From an uncultured Bacteroidales bacterium (GTDB lineage Bacteria; Bacteroidota; Bacteroidia; Bacteroidales; UBA932), in assembly GCA_947303465.1 (NCBI GenBank), contig CAMYYI010000002.1, positions 1 through 64,000 on the forward strand: 64,000 nucleotides of DNA. The letters run 5' to 3'. Below, piece after piece: positions 23,475-31,596 of the stretch (position 1 is the stretch's first letter; every line of letters starts with the position of its first letter). The notes under the pieces are model-generated. The model was given only the letters and a program-made list of their open reading frames with translations, searched no databases and was not told the origin of the DNA. Both the position numbers and the translations under genes were made by a program.

Positions 23475-24688
23475 TGTGCAATTTCCTCAATATAAGCGAA
23501 ATACAGCTTTGCCAGGGAATCCAGGTTCTCTTTCTTCAGCGGCTCTGAGGGCGGCGAGATCATCTTTAGCGGATCCACCGGCGTGCCGTCTTTCCATACC
23601 CTGAAGTCCAGGTGCGGGCCGGTAGAGTGACCTGTGGAGCCCACATATCCTATAGTCTGCCCCTGGGCCACCCGGGCTCCTGTCTTGATGCCGGAAGCAA
23701 ACTTGGAGAGATGCATGTAGCAGGTCTCGTAACCGTTCATGTGGCGTATCTTGATACGGTTTCCTCCCCCGCTGCCGTCCCATCCGCACATAGTTACGGT
23801 ACCGTCTCCTATAGAATGTACGGGTGTGCCGACAGGTGCGGCGTAATCTACCGCGGTATGCGGGCGCACGACACCTGTAATGGGGTGCTTGCGGTGGTAA
23901 GTAAAGCGGCTGCTTATGCGGTTGTATCGCAACGGCGCCTTAAGAAAAGCCTTGCGGAGGCTCTCGCCCTTCTCGTTCCAGTACTTGCCGCCTCCGTCAC
24001 CCTGGTCGAACCGTATCGCCGGAGCATGGAAATCCCCGCTGTCGTACAAGGCAAACTCAATACTGTCTATCCGTACCACTTCGCCCTCACAAACCGTCTG
24101 GTCGAAGATTACCCGGAAACGGTCTCCGCCCTGCAGGCCGAAGAAATTGACCGTCCAGGCATATATATCGGCAAGGTCCACTATGAGCAGGGGCGAGATG
24201 CCGGCGGCAATCATATCATTCCACAGCGAGCTGGTGATAGTCACATCCGCAACCTTGCGTTCCGCAACTACAGGCTTGTCGTACGTCCATGCATGCAGGG
24301 AATCTGCGCACTGGAACACGGTGGAACGTATCCGGTCGTTATGATACACCACATACTCAAGCTTGCGGCCGGAGCTGTCGGCGGAATAATATGCCTCCAC
24401 CGGGTTGCCGGCGCGCATGCGGCGTACATCGAATATGCTGTCGCTGCGGGACACCAGGGTGAGGGCGGCAGAGTGGCCGAGGCCAAGGCGCCCCATAAGG
24501 GAGGTAAACGCCTCTCCTTCACGCACTTTTGTAGAATCGACGGAATAGCGTTCCACAGAGAATCCAAGGGGCGGCAATTTTTCTGTTTGAGCGCCCCCCT
24601 GGTCCTCTGCCACCTTATTCCGGTGGCAGGAAGGTATGAAGCACAGCAGGGCCAGTAAAACGGCCAGGATAAGGCTACTGCGCTTCAT
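23471..24688 (-). CDS. M23 family metallopeptidase (lipoprotein)
   Basis: SP-II-like signal CFIPSC; HPITGVVRPHTAVDYAAPVGTPVHS ... GPHLDFRVW (LytM HxH). Confidence 0.93.
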   Translation of the reverse strand: MKRSSLILAVLLALLCFIPSCHRNKVAEDQGGAQTEKLPPLGFSVERYSVDSTKVREGEAFTSLMGRLGLGHSAALTLVSRSDSIFDVRRMRAGNPVEAYYSADSSGRKLEYVVYHNDRIRSTVFQCADSLHAWTYDKPVVAERKVADVTITSSLWNDMIAAGISPLLIVDLADIYAWTVNFFGLQGGDRFRVIFDQTVCEGEVVRIDSIEFALYDSGDFHAPAIRFDQGDGGGKYWNEKGESLRKAFLKAPLRYNRISSRFTYHRKHPITGVVRPHTAVDYAAPVGTPVHSIGDGTVTMCGWDGSGGGNRIKIRHMNGYETCYMHLSKFASGIKTGARVAQGQTIGYVGSTGHSTGPHLDFRVWKDGTPVDPLKMISPPSEPLKKENLDSLAKLYFAYIEEIAQ

Positions 24689-24689
24689 T

Positions 24690-26351
24690 CTACTTTACAA
24701 GATTGCCCAGGATACTGCGGGACAGCTCTTTGGCTATGGTGTTGGTGGCGCTGCGGGTTGCCTTGTTAACCGCTTTCTGTGCAGTAGAGGTCTTGGATGT
24801 CTTCTTTTTGGTCCCTGTGACTTTAGATGAAATTGAATCTGCCAGAGCGGCCGCGGCAACGCCGGTAACCGCCGTGAACACAGACTTCAGCACTTTGCCT
24901 CCCAGTCCGTTGGACTTCTTTTTCGCCGCCGCCTTTTCAGCTTTCTCAGCCTCCCTTGCTATGCGGGCTTCTTCTTTGGCCAGGCGAGCTTCTTCTTTAG
25001 CCTGCACCGCAGCCTGGCGCTCAGCCTCGGCCTTCGCCTCGTTTTCCGCCTTTATCCGCTCGGCTTCTATCGTTGCAGCGGTAATTATTTCATACGCGCT
25101 TTCGCGGTCGACTGCGTGGTCGTAGCGGCCGAAGAGGCGGCTGCGCTTGATTATTTCCTCCCTCTGGTTCACGGAAATCGCTCCAATCTGGCTCAAAGGG
25201 AAGAGTATCTTGGCGCGTTCTACCATAGCGGGCGTGCCCTTTTCGTCCAGAAAAGACACCAGGGCTTCGCCGGTGCCGAGCTCCAGAAGGGTGTCGTAGG
25301 TCTTGAATGCAGGATTGGGCCTGAAAGTATCGGCGGCCACTTTCACCGCCTTCTGGTCCTGCGGACTGTATGCACGCAGGGCGTGCTGTACCCTGTTGCC
25401 AAGCTGTCCTAGTATGTCGGACGGAATGTCCGTAGGGCTTTGGGTAACGAAGTAGATGCCAACCCCCTTGGAACGTATAAGTCGGATAACCTGCTCAATC
25501 TTATCGGTAAGGGCCTTTGACGTACCCTCGAAGAGCATATGTGCCTCGTCGAAGAAGAATACCAGCTTGGGCAGATCCATGTCTCCGACCTCGGGAAGCG
25601 TAGCGTACAGCTCGGACAGCAGCCAGAGCAGGAAGGTGGAATAAAGCTTCGGCTGCAGCATCAGCCTGTCGGCCGCAAGCACGTTCATTATGCCTTTTCC
25701 GCCCTCGCACTGAAGGAGATCGTAGATGTCGAAGTCCGGCTCTCCGAAAAACTTCTCGGCTCCCTGGTTCTCCAGAGCGAGCAGGGCACGCTGTATGGCG
25801 CCAATGGAGGCGGCGGTTACAAATCCGTATTGGGTTGTATACTCTGCCGCGTTCTGCCCCACAAAGTTGAGCATGGCGCGAAGATCCTTCAAGTCTATGA
25901 GCAACAGGCCGTTATCGTCAGCTATCTTAAAGACTATATTAAGTACTCCGGTCTGGGTTTCGTTCAGATCCATCAGGCGCCCGAGCATATCGGGGCCCAT
26001 GCGCGAAATGGTACTGCGCATGGGATGGCCCTGCTCTCCGTAAACATCGAAGAAGCGCACGGGGCAGGGCCCGAAGGCAGGATTCACGATTCCGAACTCG
26101 GCGCAGCGTTTTTCGATGAAACCGCTCATGCTTCCGGCCTGGCTGATGCCGCTCAGGTCGCCTTTCATGTCGGCCATGAAACAGGGCACGCCGGCCTGGC
26201 AGAAGGTTTCTGCAAGCACTTGCAGGGTAACTGTTTTACCGGTACCGGTGGCGCCGGCTATAAGGCCATGGCGGTTTGCCATCTTTCCAGTTATGCTGAT
26301 GGGGCCATTGGGGCCGTGAGCTACGTAGAGCCCGTTGTCTGAGGTGAACAT
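24690..26351 (-). CDS. HerA/YjgR-like helicase-type ATPase (DUF853)
   Basis: GLIAGATGTGKTVTLQVLAETF Walker A, LVFFFDEAHMLF; start set to 26351 (MFTSDNGLYVAHG). Confidence 0.93.
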   Translation of the reverse strand: MFTSDNGLYVAHGPNGPISITGKMANRHGLIAGATGTGKTVTLQVLAETFCQAGVPCFMADMKGDLSGISQAGSMSGFIEKRCAEFGIVNPAFGPCPVRFFDVYGEQGHPMRSTISRMGPDMLGRLMDLNETQTGVLNIVFKIADDNGLLLIDLKDLRAMLNFVGQNAAEYTTQYGFVTAASIGAIQRALLALENQGAEKFFGEPDFDIYDLLQCEGGKGIMNVLAADRLMLQPKLYSTFLLWLLSELYATLPEVGDMDLPKLVFFFDEAHMLFEGTSKALTDKIEQVIRLIRSKGVGIYFVTQSPTDIPSDILGQLGNRVQHALRAYSPQDQKAVKVAADTFRPNPAFKTYDTLLELGTGEALVSFLDEKGTPAMVERAKILFPLSQIGAISVNQREEIIKRSRLFGRYDHAVDRESAYEIITAATIEAERIKAENEAKAEAERQAAVQAKEEARLAKEEARIAREAEKAEKAAAKKKSNGLGGKVLKSVFTAVTGVAAAALADSISSKVTGTKKKTSKTSTAQKAVNKATRSATNTIAKELSRSILGNLVK

Positions 26352-26369
26352 TTCGTATGTGATTTTTGG

Positions 26370-26388
26370 CAAATATAGCTTATATTTG
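26370..26388. promoter_or_regulatory. Back-to-back divergent Bacteroidota -7 boxes (CAAATATA-gct-TATATTTG)
   Basis: TATATTTG on + (26381-26388) and its mirror on - (26370-26377) between divergent ATGs at 26351 (-) and 26407 (+); matches the TAnnTTTG consensus. Confidence 0.6.
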
Positions 26389-26406
26389 TGGAAAAACATA
26401 CGGAAT

Positions 26407-28263
26407 ATGAAGTTTGCATACAGGCTTGCGGCTCTCTTGCTGCTGTTTATCAATCCTCTCGCCGGAATGGCCCAGGAAATGCTCACCGAGCAGAATTCCC
26501 GCATAATTAACGAAGTTACCCTTGAGGGCGACTTCATCGTCGCCGGCGGCGGTCTGGCCGGTGTTTGCGCTGCCGTCTCGGCGGCCAGGCACGGTTCCAA
26601 TGTAATTCTGGTACAAGACCGCCCGGTGCTTGGAGGCAATGCATCCAGCGAAATGCGAATGGGTATAGTGGGCGTGCTCAAGGACCAATATTCGGAAGCT
26701 GGCATCCTGGAGGAGATGCAGCTCAGGAATTTCTATTTCAATCCGCTCCAACGCTACACCATGTGGGACGACGTAATCTACTCCACCGTCGTAAGCGAGC
26801 CTCGTATCAAGCTGCTGCTGAACACTTCTGTAGAAGACGTGGTGATGGACGGCGAGCGTATTGCCGCCATAAAGTGCTGGAATTCCAACGCTTACACCAA
26901 GTACCTTATCAAGGGCAAGTTGTTTGCGGACTGCACCGGCGACGGCATCCTGAGGCTTTCCGGAGCGAAATTCCGCCGCGGCCGCGAGTTCCCCGAAGAG
27001 TTCGGGGAGAACTGCCTGCATGAGGGCGGCGACAGCCACACCATGGGCAACTCAATTCTGCTGCAATTGCGCAAGACAGAAGAAGACCATCCTTTCATCG
27101 CCCCTGACTGGGCATACCACTTCACGGACGACGACTTCGATTATGAAAGGCCCAAGTCCACCATACCCGGCGTCAAATTCAATTATAAGAGGATTTACAG
27201 CCCCAAGGACAACAACTTCTGGTGGATAGAATTCGGCGGCCTGTACGATACTATTTTCGATGCTCCCGATATCCAGTTCGAGCTTAAGCGCATCGCCTAC
27301 GGCATCTGGGAGTATATGAAGAACCATCCGGACGGACGCTGCAAGGGCTATGAACTCGACTGGATAGGCTCCCTGCCGGGCAAGCGCGAGTCTACCCGTT
27401 TCATCGGGCCTCATATCCTCACGCAGAACGACGTGCTGGACGGCGGTCATTTCGAGGACGTCGTCGCCTATGGCGGCTGGTCCCTGGACGACCACGATCC
27501 GGAAGCCTTCCATAAGAAAGGACGCATCAGCGTGGAATACAAGTGCCCCGACTGGTTCGGCATCCCTTTCGACTGCCTGTATTCGGTTAACGTTCCCAAC
27601 CTGATGTTTGCGGGGCGCGACATTTCCTGCACGCATATGGGACTTTCCGCCACCCGCGTTATGGCAACCACTGCTCTTTTGGGGCAGGCCTGCGGTACCG
27701 GTGCTGCCGTGGCGATAGAGAAGGGCGTTACGCCTGCACAGGTGCGTGCCGACTACATAGGTCTGGTGCAGGATATGCTGGAGGACGATGACTGCCTGCT
27801 TCCCTACCGCTGGCGCAAGCCTTCGGCGCTGACGATGAGTGCAAAGACGGCTCCGGAGTGTGAAGTCCTGCGCAACGGCATCGACCGCAAGTGGGACGGA
27901 GAGGACAACGGCGTCTGGATTGCACCGGGCGACGGAACCATCGAGTATTCCTGGAAGAAACCCGTCACCATCAGCGGCGCACGTCTCATCTTCGACTCCA
28001 TGTTCAAGGTGCGCAGCAAGCGCATGCGCAAGCTGGAGGCCACCACCGAGCGGGTTGCAGTTCCCGCGCCCATCGCCAAGTCCTACCGCATCGAGGTCAA
28101 GCTGAAAAAGGGCCCCTGGACTACCGTGTATGAATGCCCGCTGAACTACCAGCGCCTTAACAAGATCTCCTTCGACCCCGTTCAGGCAAGCGCAGTCCGA
28201 GTCATCGTCACCGACACCTGGGGCGCCGAAAAGGCCCACCTCTTCGCCTTCGACGTAATCTGA
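26407..28263 (+). CDS. Secreted FAD-dependent oxidoreductase (FAD_oxidored-like)
   Basis: Signal peptide MKFAYRLAALLLLFINPLAGMAQ; FIVAGGGLAGVCAAVSAARHGSNVILVQDRPVLGGNASSEMRMG; start moved from 26335 to 26407. Confidence 0.9.
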   Translation: MKFAYRLAALLLLFINPLAGMAQEMLTEQNSRIINEVTLEGDFIVAGGGLAGVCAAVSAARHGSNVILVQDRPVLGGNASSEMRMGIVGVLKDQYSEAGILEEMQLRNFYFNPLQRYTMWDDVIYSTVVSEPRIKLLLNTSVEDVVMDGERIAAIKCWNSNAYTKYLIKGKLFADCTGDGILRLSGAKFRRGREFPEEFGENCLHEGGDSHTMGNSILLQLRKTEEDHPFIAPDWAYHFTDDDFDYERPKSTIPGVKFNYKRIYSPKDNNFWWIEFGGLYDTIFDAPDIQFELKRIAYGIWEYMKNHPDGRCKGYELDWIGSLPGKRESTRFIGPHILTQNDVLDGGHFEDVVAYGGWSLDDHDPEAFHKKGRISVEYKCPDWFGIPFDCLYSVNVPNLMFAGRDISCTHMGLSATRVMATTALLGQACGTGAAVAIEKGVTPAQVRADYIGLVQDMLEDDDCLLPYRWRKPSALTMSAKTAPECEVLRNGIDRKWDGEDNGVWIAPGDGTIEYSWKKPVTISGARLIFDSMFKVRSKRMRKLEATTERVAVPAPIAKSYRIEVKLKKGPWTTVYECPLNYQRLNKISFDPVQASAVRVIVTDTWGAEKAHLFAFDVI

Positions 28264-28279
28264 TTACCCCTGTCGCCGT

Positions 28280-28365
28280 GCGGCGGGACGAACATCTGGC
28301 TCATACTACAAAATTGCTTCGGCTACCCTCGCAATTTCAAAATCGCCAGACGTTCGTCCCGCCGC
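28280..28365. repeat. Large nested hairpin (bidirectional terminator or REP-like palindrome)
   Basis: gcggcgggacgaacatctggc (28280-28300) vs gccagacgttcgtcccgccgc (28345-28365), 20/21 inverted; inner aaattgc (28311-28317)/gcaattt (28331-28337). Confidence 0.8.
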
Positions 28366-28547
28366 TCCAGCTATGCAGAGCTATACTCTCCCCTGAGGAG
28401 CAGGGGGATAGCTGCTAACAACAATGGCCGTCCCCGCCGCTGTTGATATTGTTGTTGATAACTTCTCGTGCGAATTCCGTTTTTAGGTTTTCTTATGGCT
28501 AAATTTGTAATCCGAAAATAACCAACGATTCTAACAGAAAACCAATA

Positions 28548-30749
28548 ATGGACGTACGAAAAACCAACGGCTCGATTGAAGAGTATGATAAAGCCAAACT
28601 GGCCCGTGGTATACATGAGGCCTATAAGACTGCAGGACAGTATTGCGATGACGCCATAGTCGTCTCCATAATTAATAACCTTTACATCTACGACGGCATT
28701 TACAGCAGCGAGATACGCCGCCAGGTAGAGGAATCCCTGATGTCCATCAACAAGAAGGTCGCCCTCGCTTACATTGAGAAATTCGACGCGGACCTCGACC
28801 TCCGCAAGAAGCGCGACTTCATCAAGGACTATATCAAGGCTTCCAACGCCGCCTCCGGCTCCAAGTTCGACGCCAATGCCAACGTCACCCGCAAGAACAT
28901 CGTGACTCTTGGCAACGAGCTCTACAAGGAGAACAACATCAAGCAGAACCGCTACATCATGTGCGACAAGATCAAGACGCTCTACGGGCGCCATCTTGCC
29001 GACCAGTACCTCAAGGACCTCAATTCCCACATTCTTTACAAGCACGACGAGAGCGGTACTCCCGGATTCCCTTACTGCGTGGCCATTACCATGTATCCTT
29101 TCCTGGTGAGCGGCCTCAAGGAGCTGGGAGGGGTATCCATAGCACCTACTGACCTCAAGAGCTTCTGCGGCGAGTTCATCAACCTCGTATATTCCGTTTC
29201 TTCCCAGTTCATGGGCGCAGTGGCCACTCCTGAGTTCCTGATGTACCTGGACTATTTCATCCGCAAGGATTACGGCGACGATTACCTCGAACACCTCGAT
29301 GATGTTGTTGAACTGAACGTTAAGAAGAGGACTCTTATCAAGGTCATCGACAACTACTTCCAGCAGGTGGTCCACTCCATGAACATGCCTGCCGGCAACC
29401 GCGGATACCAGACAGTGTTCTGGAATATCGGCTACTTCGACAAGCCTTACTTCGAGGGCGTTTTCGGAGACTTCCGCTTCCCCGACGGCACCGCTCCCAA
29501 GTGGGAGACCCTGGACTGGCTTCAGAGGCATTTCATGAACTGGTTCAACGAAGAGCGCAACCACTACATCCTCACCTTCCCCGTGGAGACCATGGCCCTG
29601 CTGACCGACGGCGGAGACGACTTTGCAGACAAGGATTATGCAGACTTCACGGCCGAGATGTGGTCCAAGGGACACAGTTTCTTCTGCTACCTTTCCAACA
29701 GCCCGGATTCCCTTTCCAGCTGCTGCCGCCTGCGTAATTCCCTCAAGGACATGGAGGACGCAAGTCACAACCATACGACCCACCAGTATTCCATGGGTAC
29801 CGCTTCCGTGAGCACCGGATCCAAGTCGGTCATGACCATCAATCTCAACCGGCTCATCCAGGATTCCGTCCGCCGCTACTTCGCCGAGAGGCGCGGGGTG
29901 CATCTGGAGGCAGGAAAGCCCCTCAATCCGGTAAGCAATTTCTACGATAAGGACGACCTGTTCACCAACTTCATCGCCAAGGACATCCGCGAGATGACCG
30001 AGCGCGTTCACAAGTACCAGATTGCCTTCAACGAGATTATCAAGGACTTCCTGAAGGCGGAGATGCTGGATGTGTACAAGGCGGGATTCATCGACATGAA
30101 GCGCCAGTACCTTACCGTAGGCGTGAACGGCCTCACCGAGGCTGCAGAGTTCCTGGGCCTGGAAGTGTCTCCCAATCCCGAGTACGGTGCCTTCGTGAAC
30201 ACCATCCTCGAAACCATCAACGTCGCCAACCGCAAGGACAAGACTCCCGACGCCATGTTCAACACCGAGTTCGTACCCGCCGAGAACCTGGCAGCCAAGA
30301 ACTACAAGTGGGACAAGAAGGACGGCTACTTCGTATCCGAAAAGCACAACCTCTACAGCTCCTACTTCTATAATCCTGAGGATGTGAACGTGTCCATGAT
30401 AGACAAGTTCAAACTCCATGGAGAAGACTTCGTGAAGTATCTGGACGGCGGTTCCGCTCTCCATATGAACATTGCCGAGCACCTGTCCAAGGACCAGTAC
30501 CGCCAGCTCCTCAAGGTAGCGGCCCACTACGGCACCAACTACTTTACCTTCAACTGCCGCAACACGGTATGCAACGACTGTGGATACATCAGCAAGGACA
30601 CCCTTACCAAATGTCCCAAGTGCGGCAGTGAAAACCTTGATTATCTGACCCGCGTAATCGGTTACCTGAAGCGTATTTCCTCGTTCGCCGAGCCTCGTCA
30701 GATAGAAGCCGAGAAACGCTTCTACACGCCTAAGGAGAAGGATGCTTAA
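28548..30749 (+). CDS. nrdD: Anaerobic ribonucleoside-triphosphate reductase
   Basis: 733 aa; N-terminal ATP-cone, C-terminal zinc site CNDCGYISKDTLTKCPKCGS followed by TRVIGYLKR. Confidence 0.96.
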   Translation: MDVRKTNGSIEEYDKAKLARGIHEAYKTAGQYCDDAIVVSIINNLYIYDGIYSSEIRRQVEESLMSINKKVALAYIEKFDADLDLRKKRDFIKDYIKASNAASGSKFDANANVTRKNIVTLGNELYKENNIKQNRYIMCDKIKTLYGRHLADQYLKDLNSHILYKHDESGTPGFPYCVAITMYPFLVSGLKELGGVSIAPTDLKSFCGEFINLVYSVSSQFMGAVATPEFLMYLDYFIRKDYGDDYLEHLDDVVELNVKKRTLIKVIDNYFQQVVHSMNMPAGNRGYQTVFWNIGYFDKPYFEGVFGDFRFPDGTAPKWETLDWLQRHFMNWFNEERNHYILTFPVETMALLTDGGDDFADKDYADFTAEMWSKGHSFFCYLSNSPDSLSSCCRLRNSLKDMEDASHNHTTHQYSMGTASVSTGSKSVMTINLNRLIQDSVRRYFAERRGVHLEAGKPLNPVSNFYDKDDLFTNFIAKDIREMTERVHKYQIAFNEIIKDFLKAEMLDVYKAGFIDMKRQYLTVGVNGLTEAAEFLGLEVSPNPEYGAFVNTILETINVANRKDKTPDAMFNTEFVPAENLAAKNYKWDKKDGYFVSEKHNLYSSYFYNPEDVNVSMIDKFKLHGEDFVKYLDGGSALHMNIAEHLSKDQYRQLLKVAAHYGTNYFTFNCRNTVCNDCGYISKDTLTKCPKCGSENLDYLTRVIGYLKRISSFAEPRQIEAEKRFYTPKEKDA

Positions 30750-31194
30750 GTATGTCCCGGAACTGACGGATACCGTCATAGAGGAAATACCCGACCGCGT
30801 TACCCTGGCAGTTGAAATAAGCAACTGCCGGGGTAATTGCCCAGGATGCCACTCCCCTTTCCTGAAAGACGATATAGGCGAGGAGCTTACGCCTGCAGTC
30901 ATTGACAAACTTATAGCAGACAACTATGGAATCAATTGCTTCCTCTTTCTTGGGGAAGGACGTGACAGCGAAATGCTGCTTGCGCTGGCGAGGTACATCA
31001 GGAATACTTACCCGGCCCTTGAACTGGCGCTTTACAGCGGCAGGGAGAAAGTAGAAGAGGAAATCTTCGATGCTTTCGACTTCGTCAAGACAGGAGCTTA
31101 CGTGGAGGCCCTGGGGCCGCTGAACAAGCGTACCACCAACCAGCGCCTCTATTATCACGGCAAGGATATCACGTCACGATTCTGGAAACGGTAG
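30742..31194 (+). CDS. nrdG: Anaerobic ribonucleotide reductase-activating protein
   Basis: Radical SAM CRGNCPGC; 8-nt overlap with nrdD. Confidence 0.95.
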   Translation: MLKYVPELTDTVIEEIPDRVTLAVEISNCRGNCPGCHSPFLKDDIGEELTPAVIDKLIADNYGINCFLFLGEGRDSEMLLALARYIRNTYPALELALYSGREKVEEEIFDAFDFVKTGAYVEALGPLNKRTTNQRLYYHGKDITSRFWKR

Positions 31195-31203
31195 TCCATT
31201 CTC

Positions 31204-31234
31204 TTTGCTAAATCAAATATTCTTGCTACTTTTG
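31204..31234 (+). promoter_or_regulatory. Bacteroidota-type promoter of tRNA-Ala
   Basis: TTTG (31204-31207) - N19 - TACTTTTG (31227-31234), 11 nt before the tRNA 5' end; matches TTTG-N~19-TAnnTTTG. Confidence 0.75.
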
Positions 31235-31245
31235 CAATCCCAAAC

Positions 31246-31318
31246 GGGGTATTAGCTCAGTTGGTAGAGCGTTAGGTTCGCAATCTAAAGGTCAGGGGTT
31301 CGATCCCCCTATGCTCCA
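31246..31318 (+). tRNA. tRNA-Ala (anticodon CGC)
   Basis: Cloverleaf by eye: acceptor GGGGTAT/ATGCTCC with G3-U70 identity pair, D-arm GCTC..GAGC, anticodon loop TTCGCAA, T-arm GGGGTTCGATCCCC; CCA not encoded. Confidence 0.93.
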
Positions 31319-31364
31319 CAAAATAGCAGCAGCAGGCAAAGCCTGCTGCTGCTATTTTGTGGAG
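31314..31364 (+). terminator. 24-bp perfect hairpin starting inside the tRNA 3' end
   Basis: ctccacaaaatagcagcagcaggc (31314-31337) - aaa - gcctgctgctgctattttgtggag (31341-31364). Confidence 0.75.
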
Positions 31365-31478
31365 CCTGTTCACCCCTGCTGCTTCGCAGCTGCCCCCAGG
31401 GGCGACCGGGGGCATGCCCCCGACCCCAGCTCTTCGGGCTCTTTTTGCGGAGCCTGTTCTCCCCTGCTGCTTCGCAGC
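31361..31478. repeat. Direct repeat pair (29/30 identical, 88-bp offset) flanking a GC-rich palindrome
   Basis: ggagcctgttcacccctgctgcttcgcagc (31361-31390) and ggagcctgttctcccctgctgcttcgcagc (31449-31478); cgggggcatgcccccg palindrome at 31407-31422. Confidence 0.8.
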
Positions 31479-31596
31479 GTTTTTCGTATGTGGGTGACTG
31501 TTAGCACATTGCGAATCTCCCTGAAGCTATTTTGCACCAGGGAGATTCGATAAGAAGTTGCTTATCAAAGGGTTGTAGAAAACGGGGTGAGGTCGG

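Noticed and set aside
27052-28239. 395-aa minus-strand ORF
   Set aside because: Antisense to the FAD-dependent oxidoreductase gene, no family motif.
28371-30923. 850-aa minus-strand ORF, one of the longest in the track
   Set aside because: Exactly antisense to nrdD, which has a full set of family motifs; the minus product is a Val/Leu-rich mirror translation caused by high-GC codon usage.
31246-31364. tRNA 3' end as attachment site of an integrated element
   Set aside because: The repeated tRNA end is inverted (hairpin), not a direct repeat, and the following genes are core functions with no integrase.
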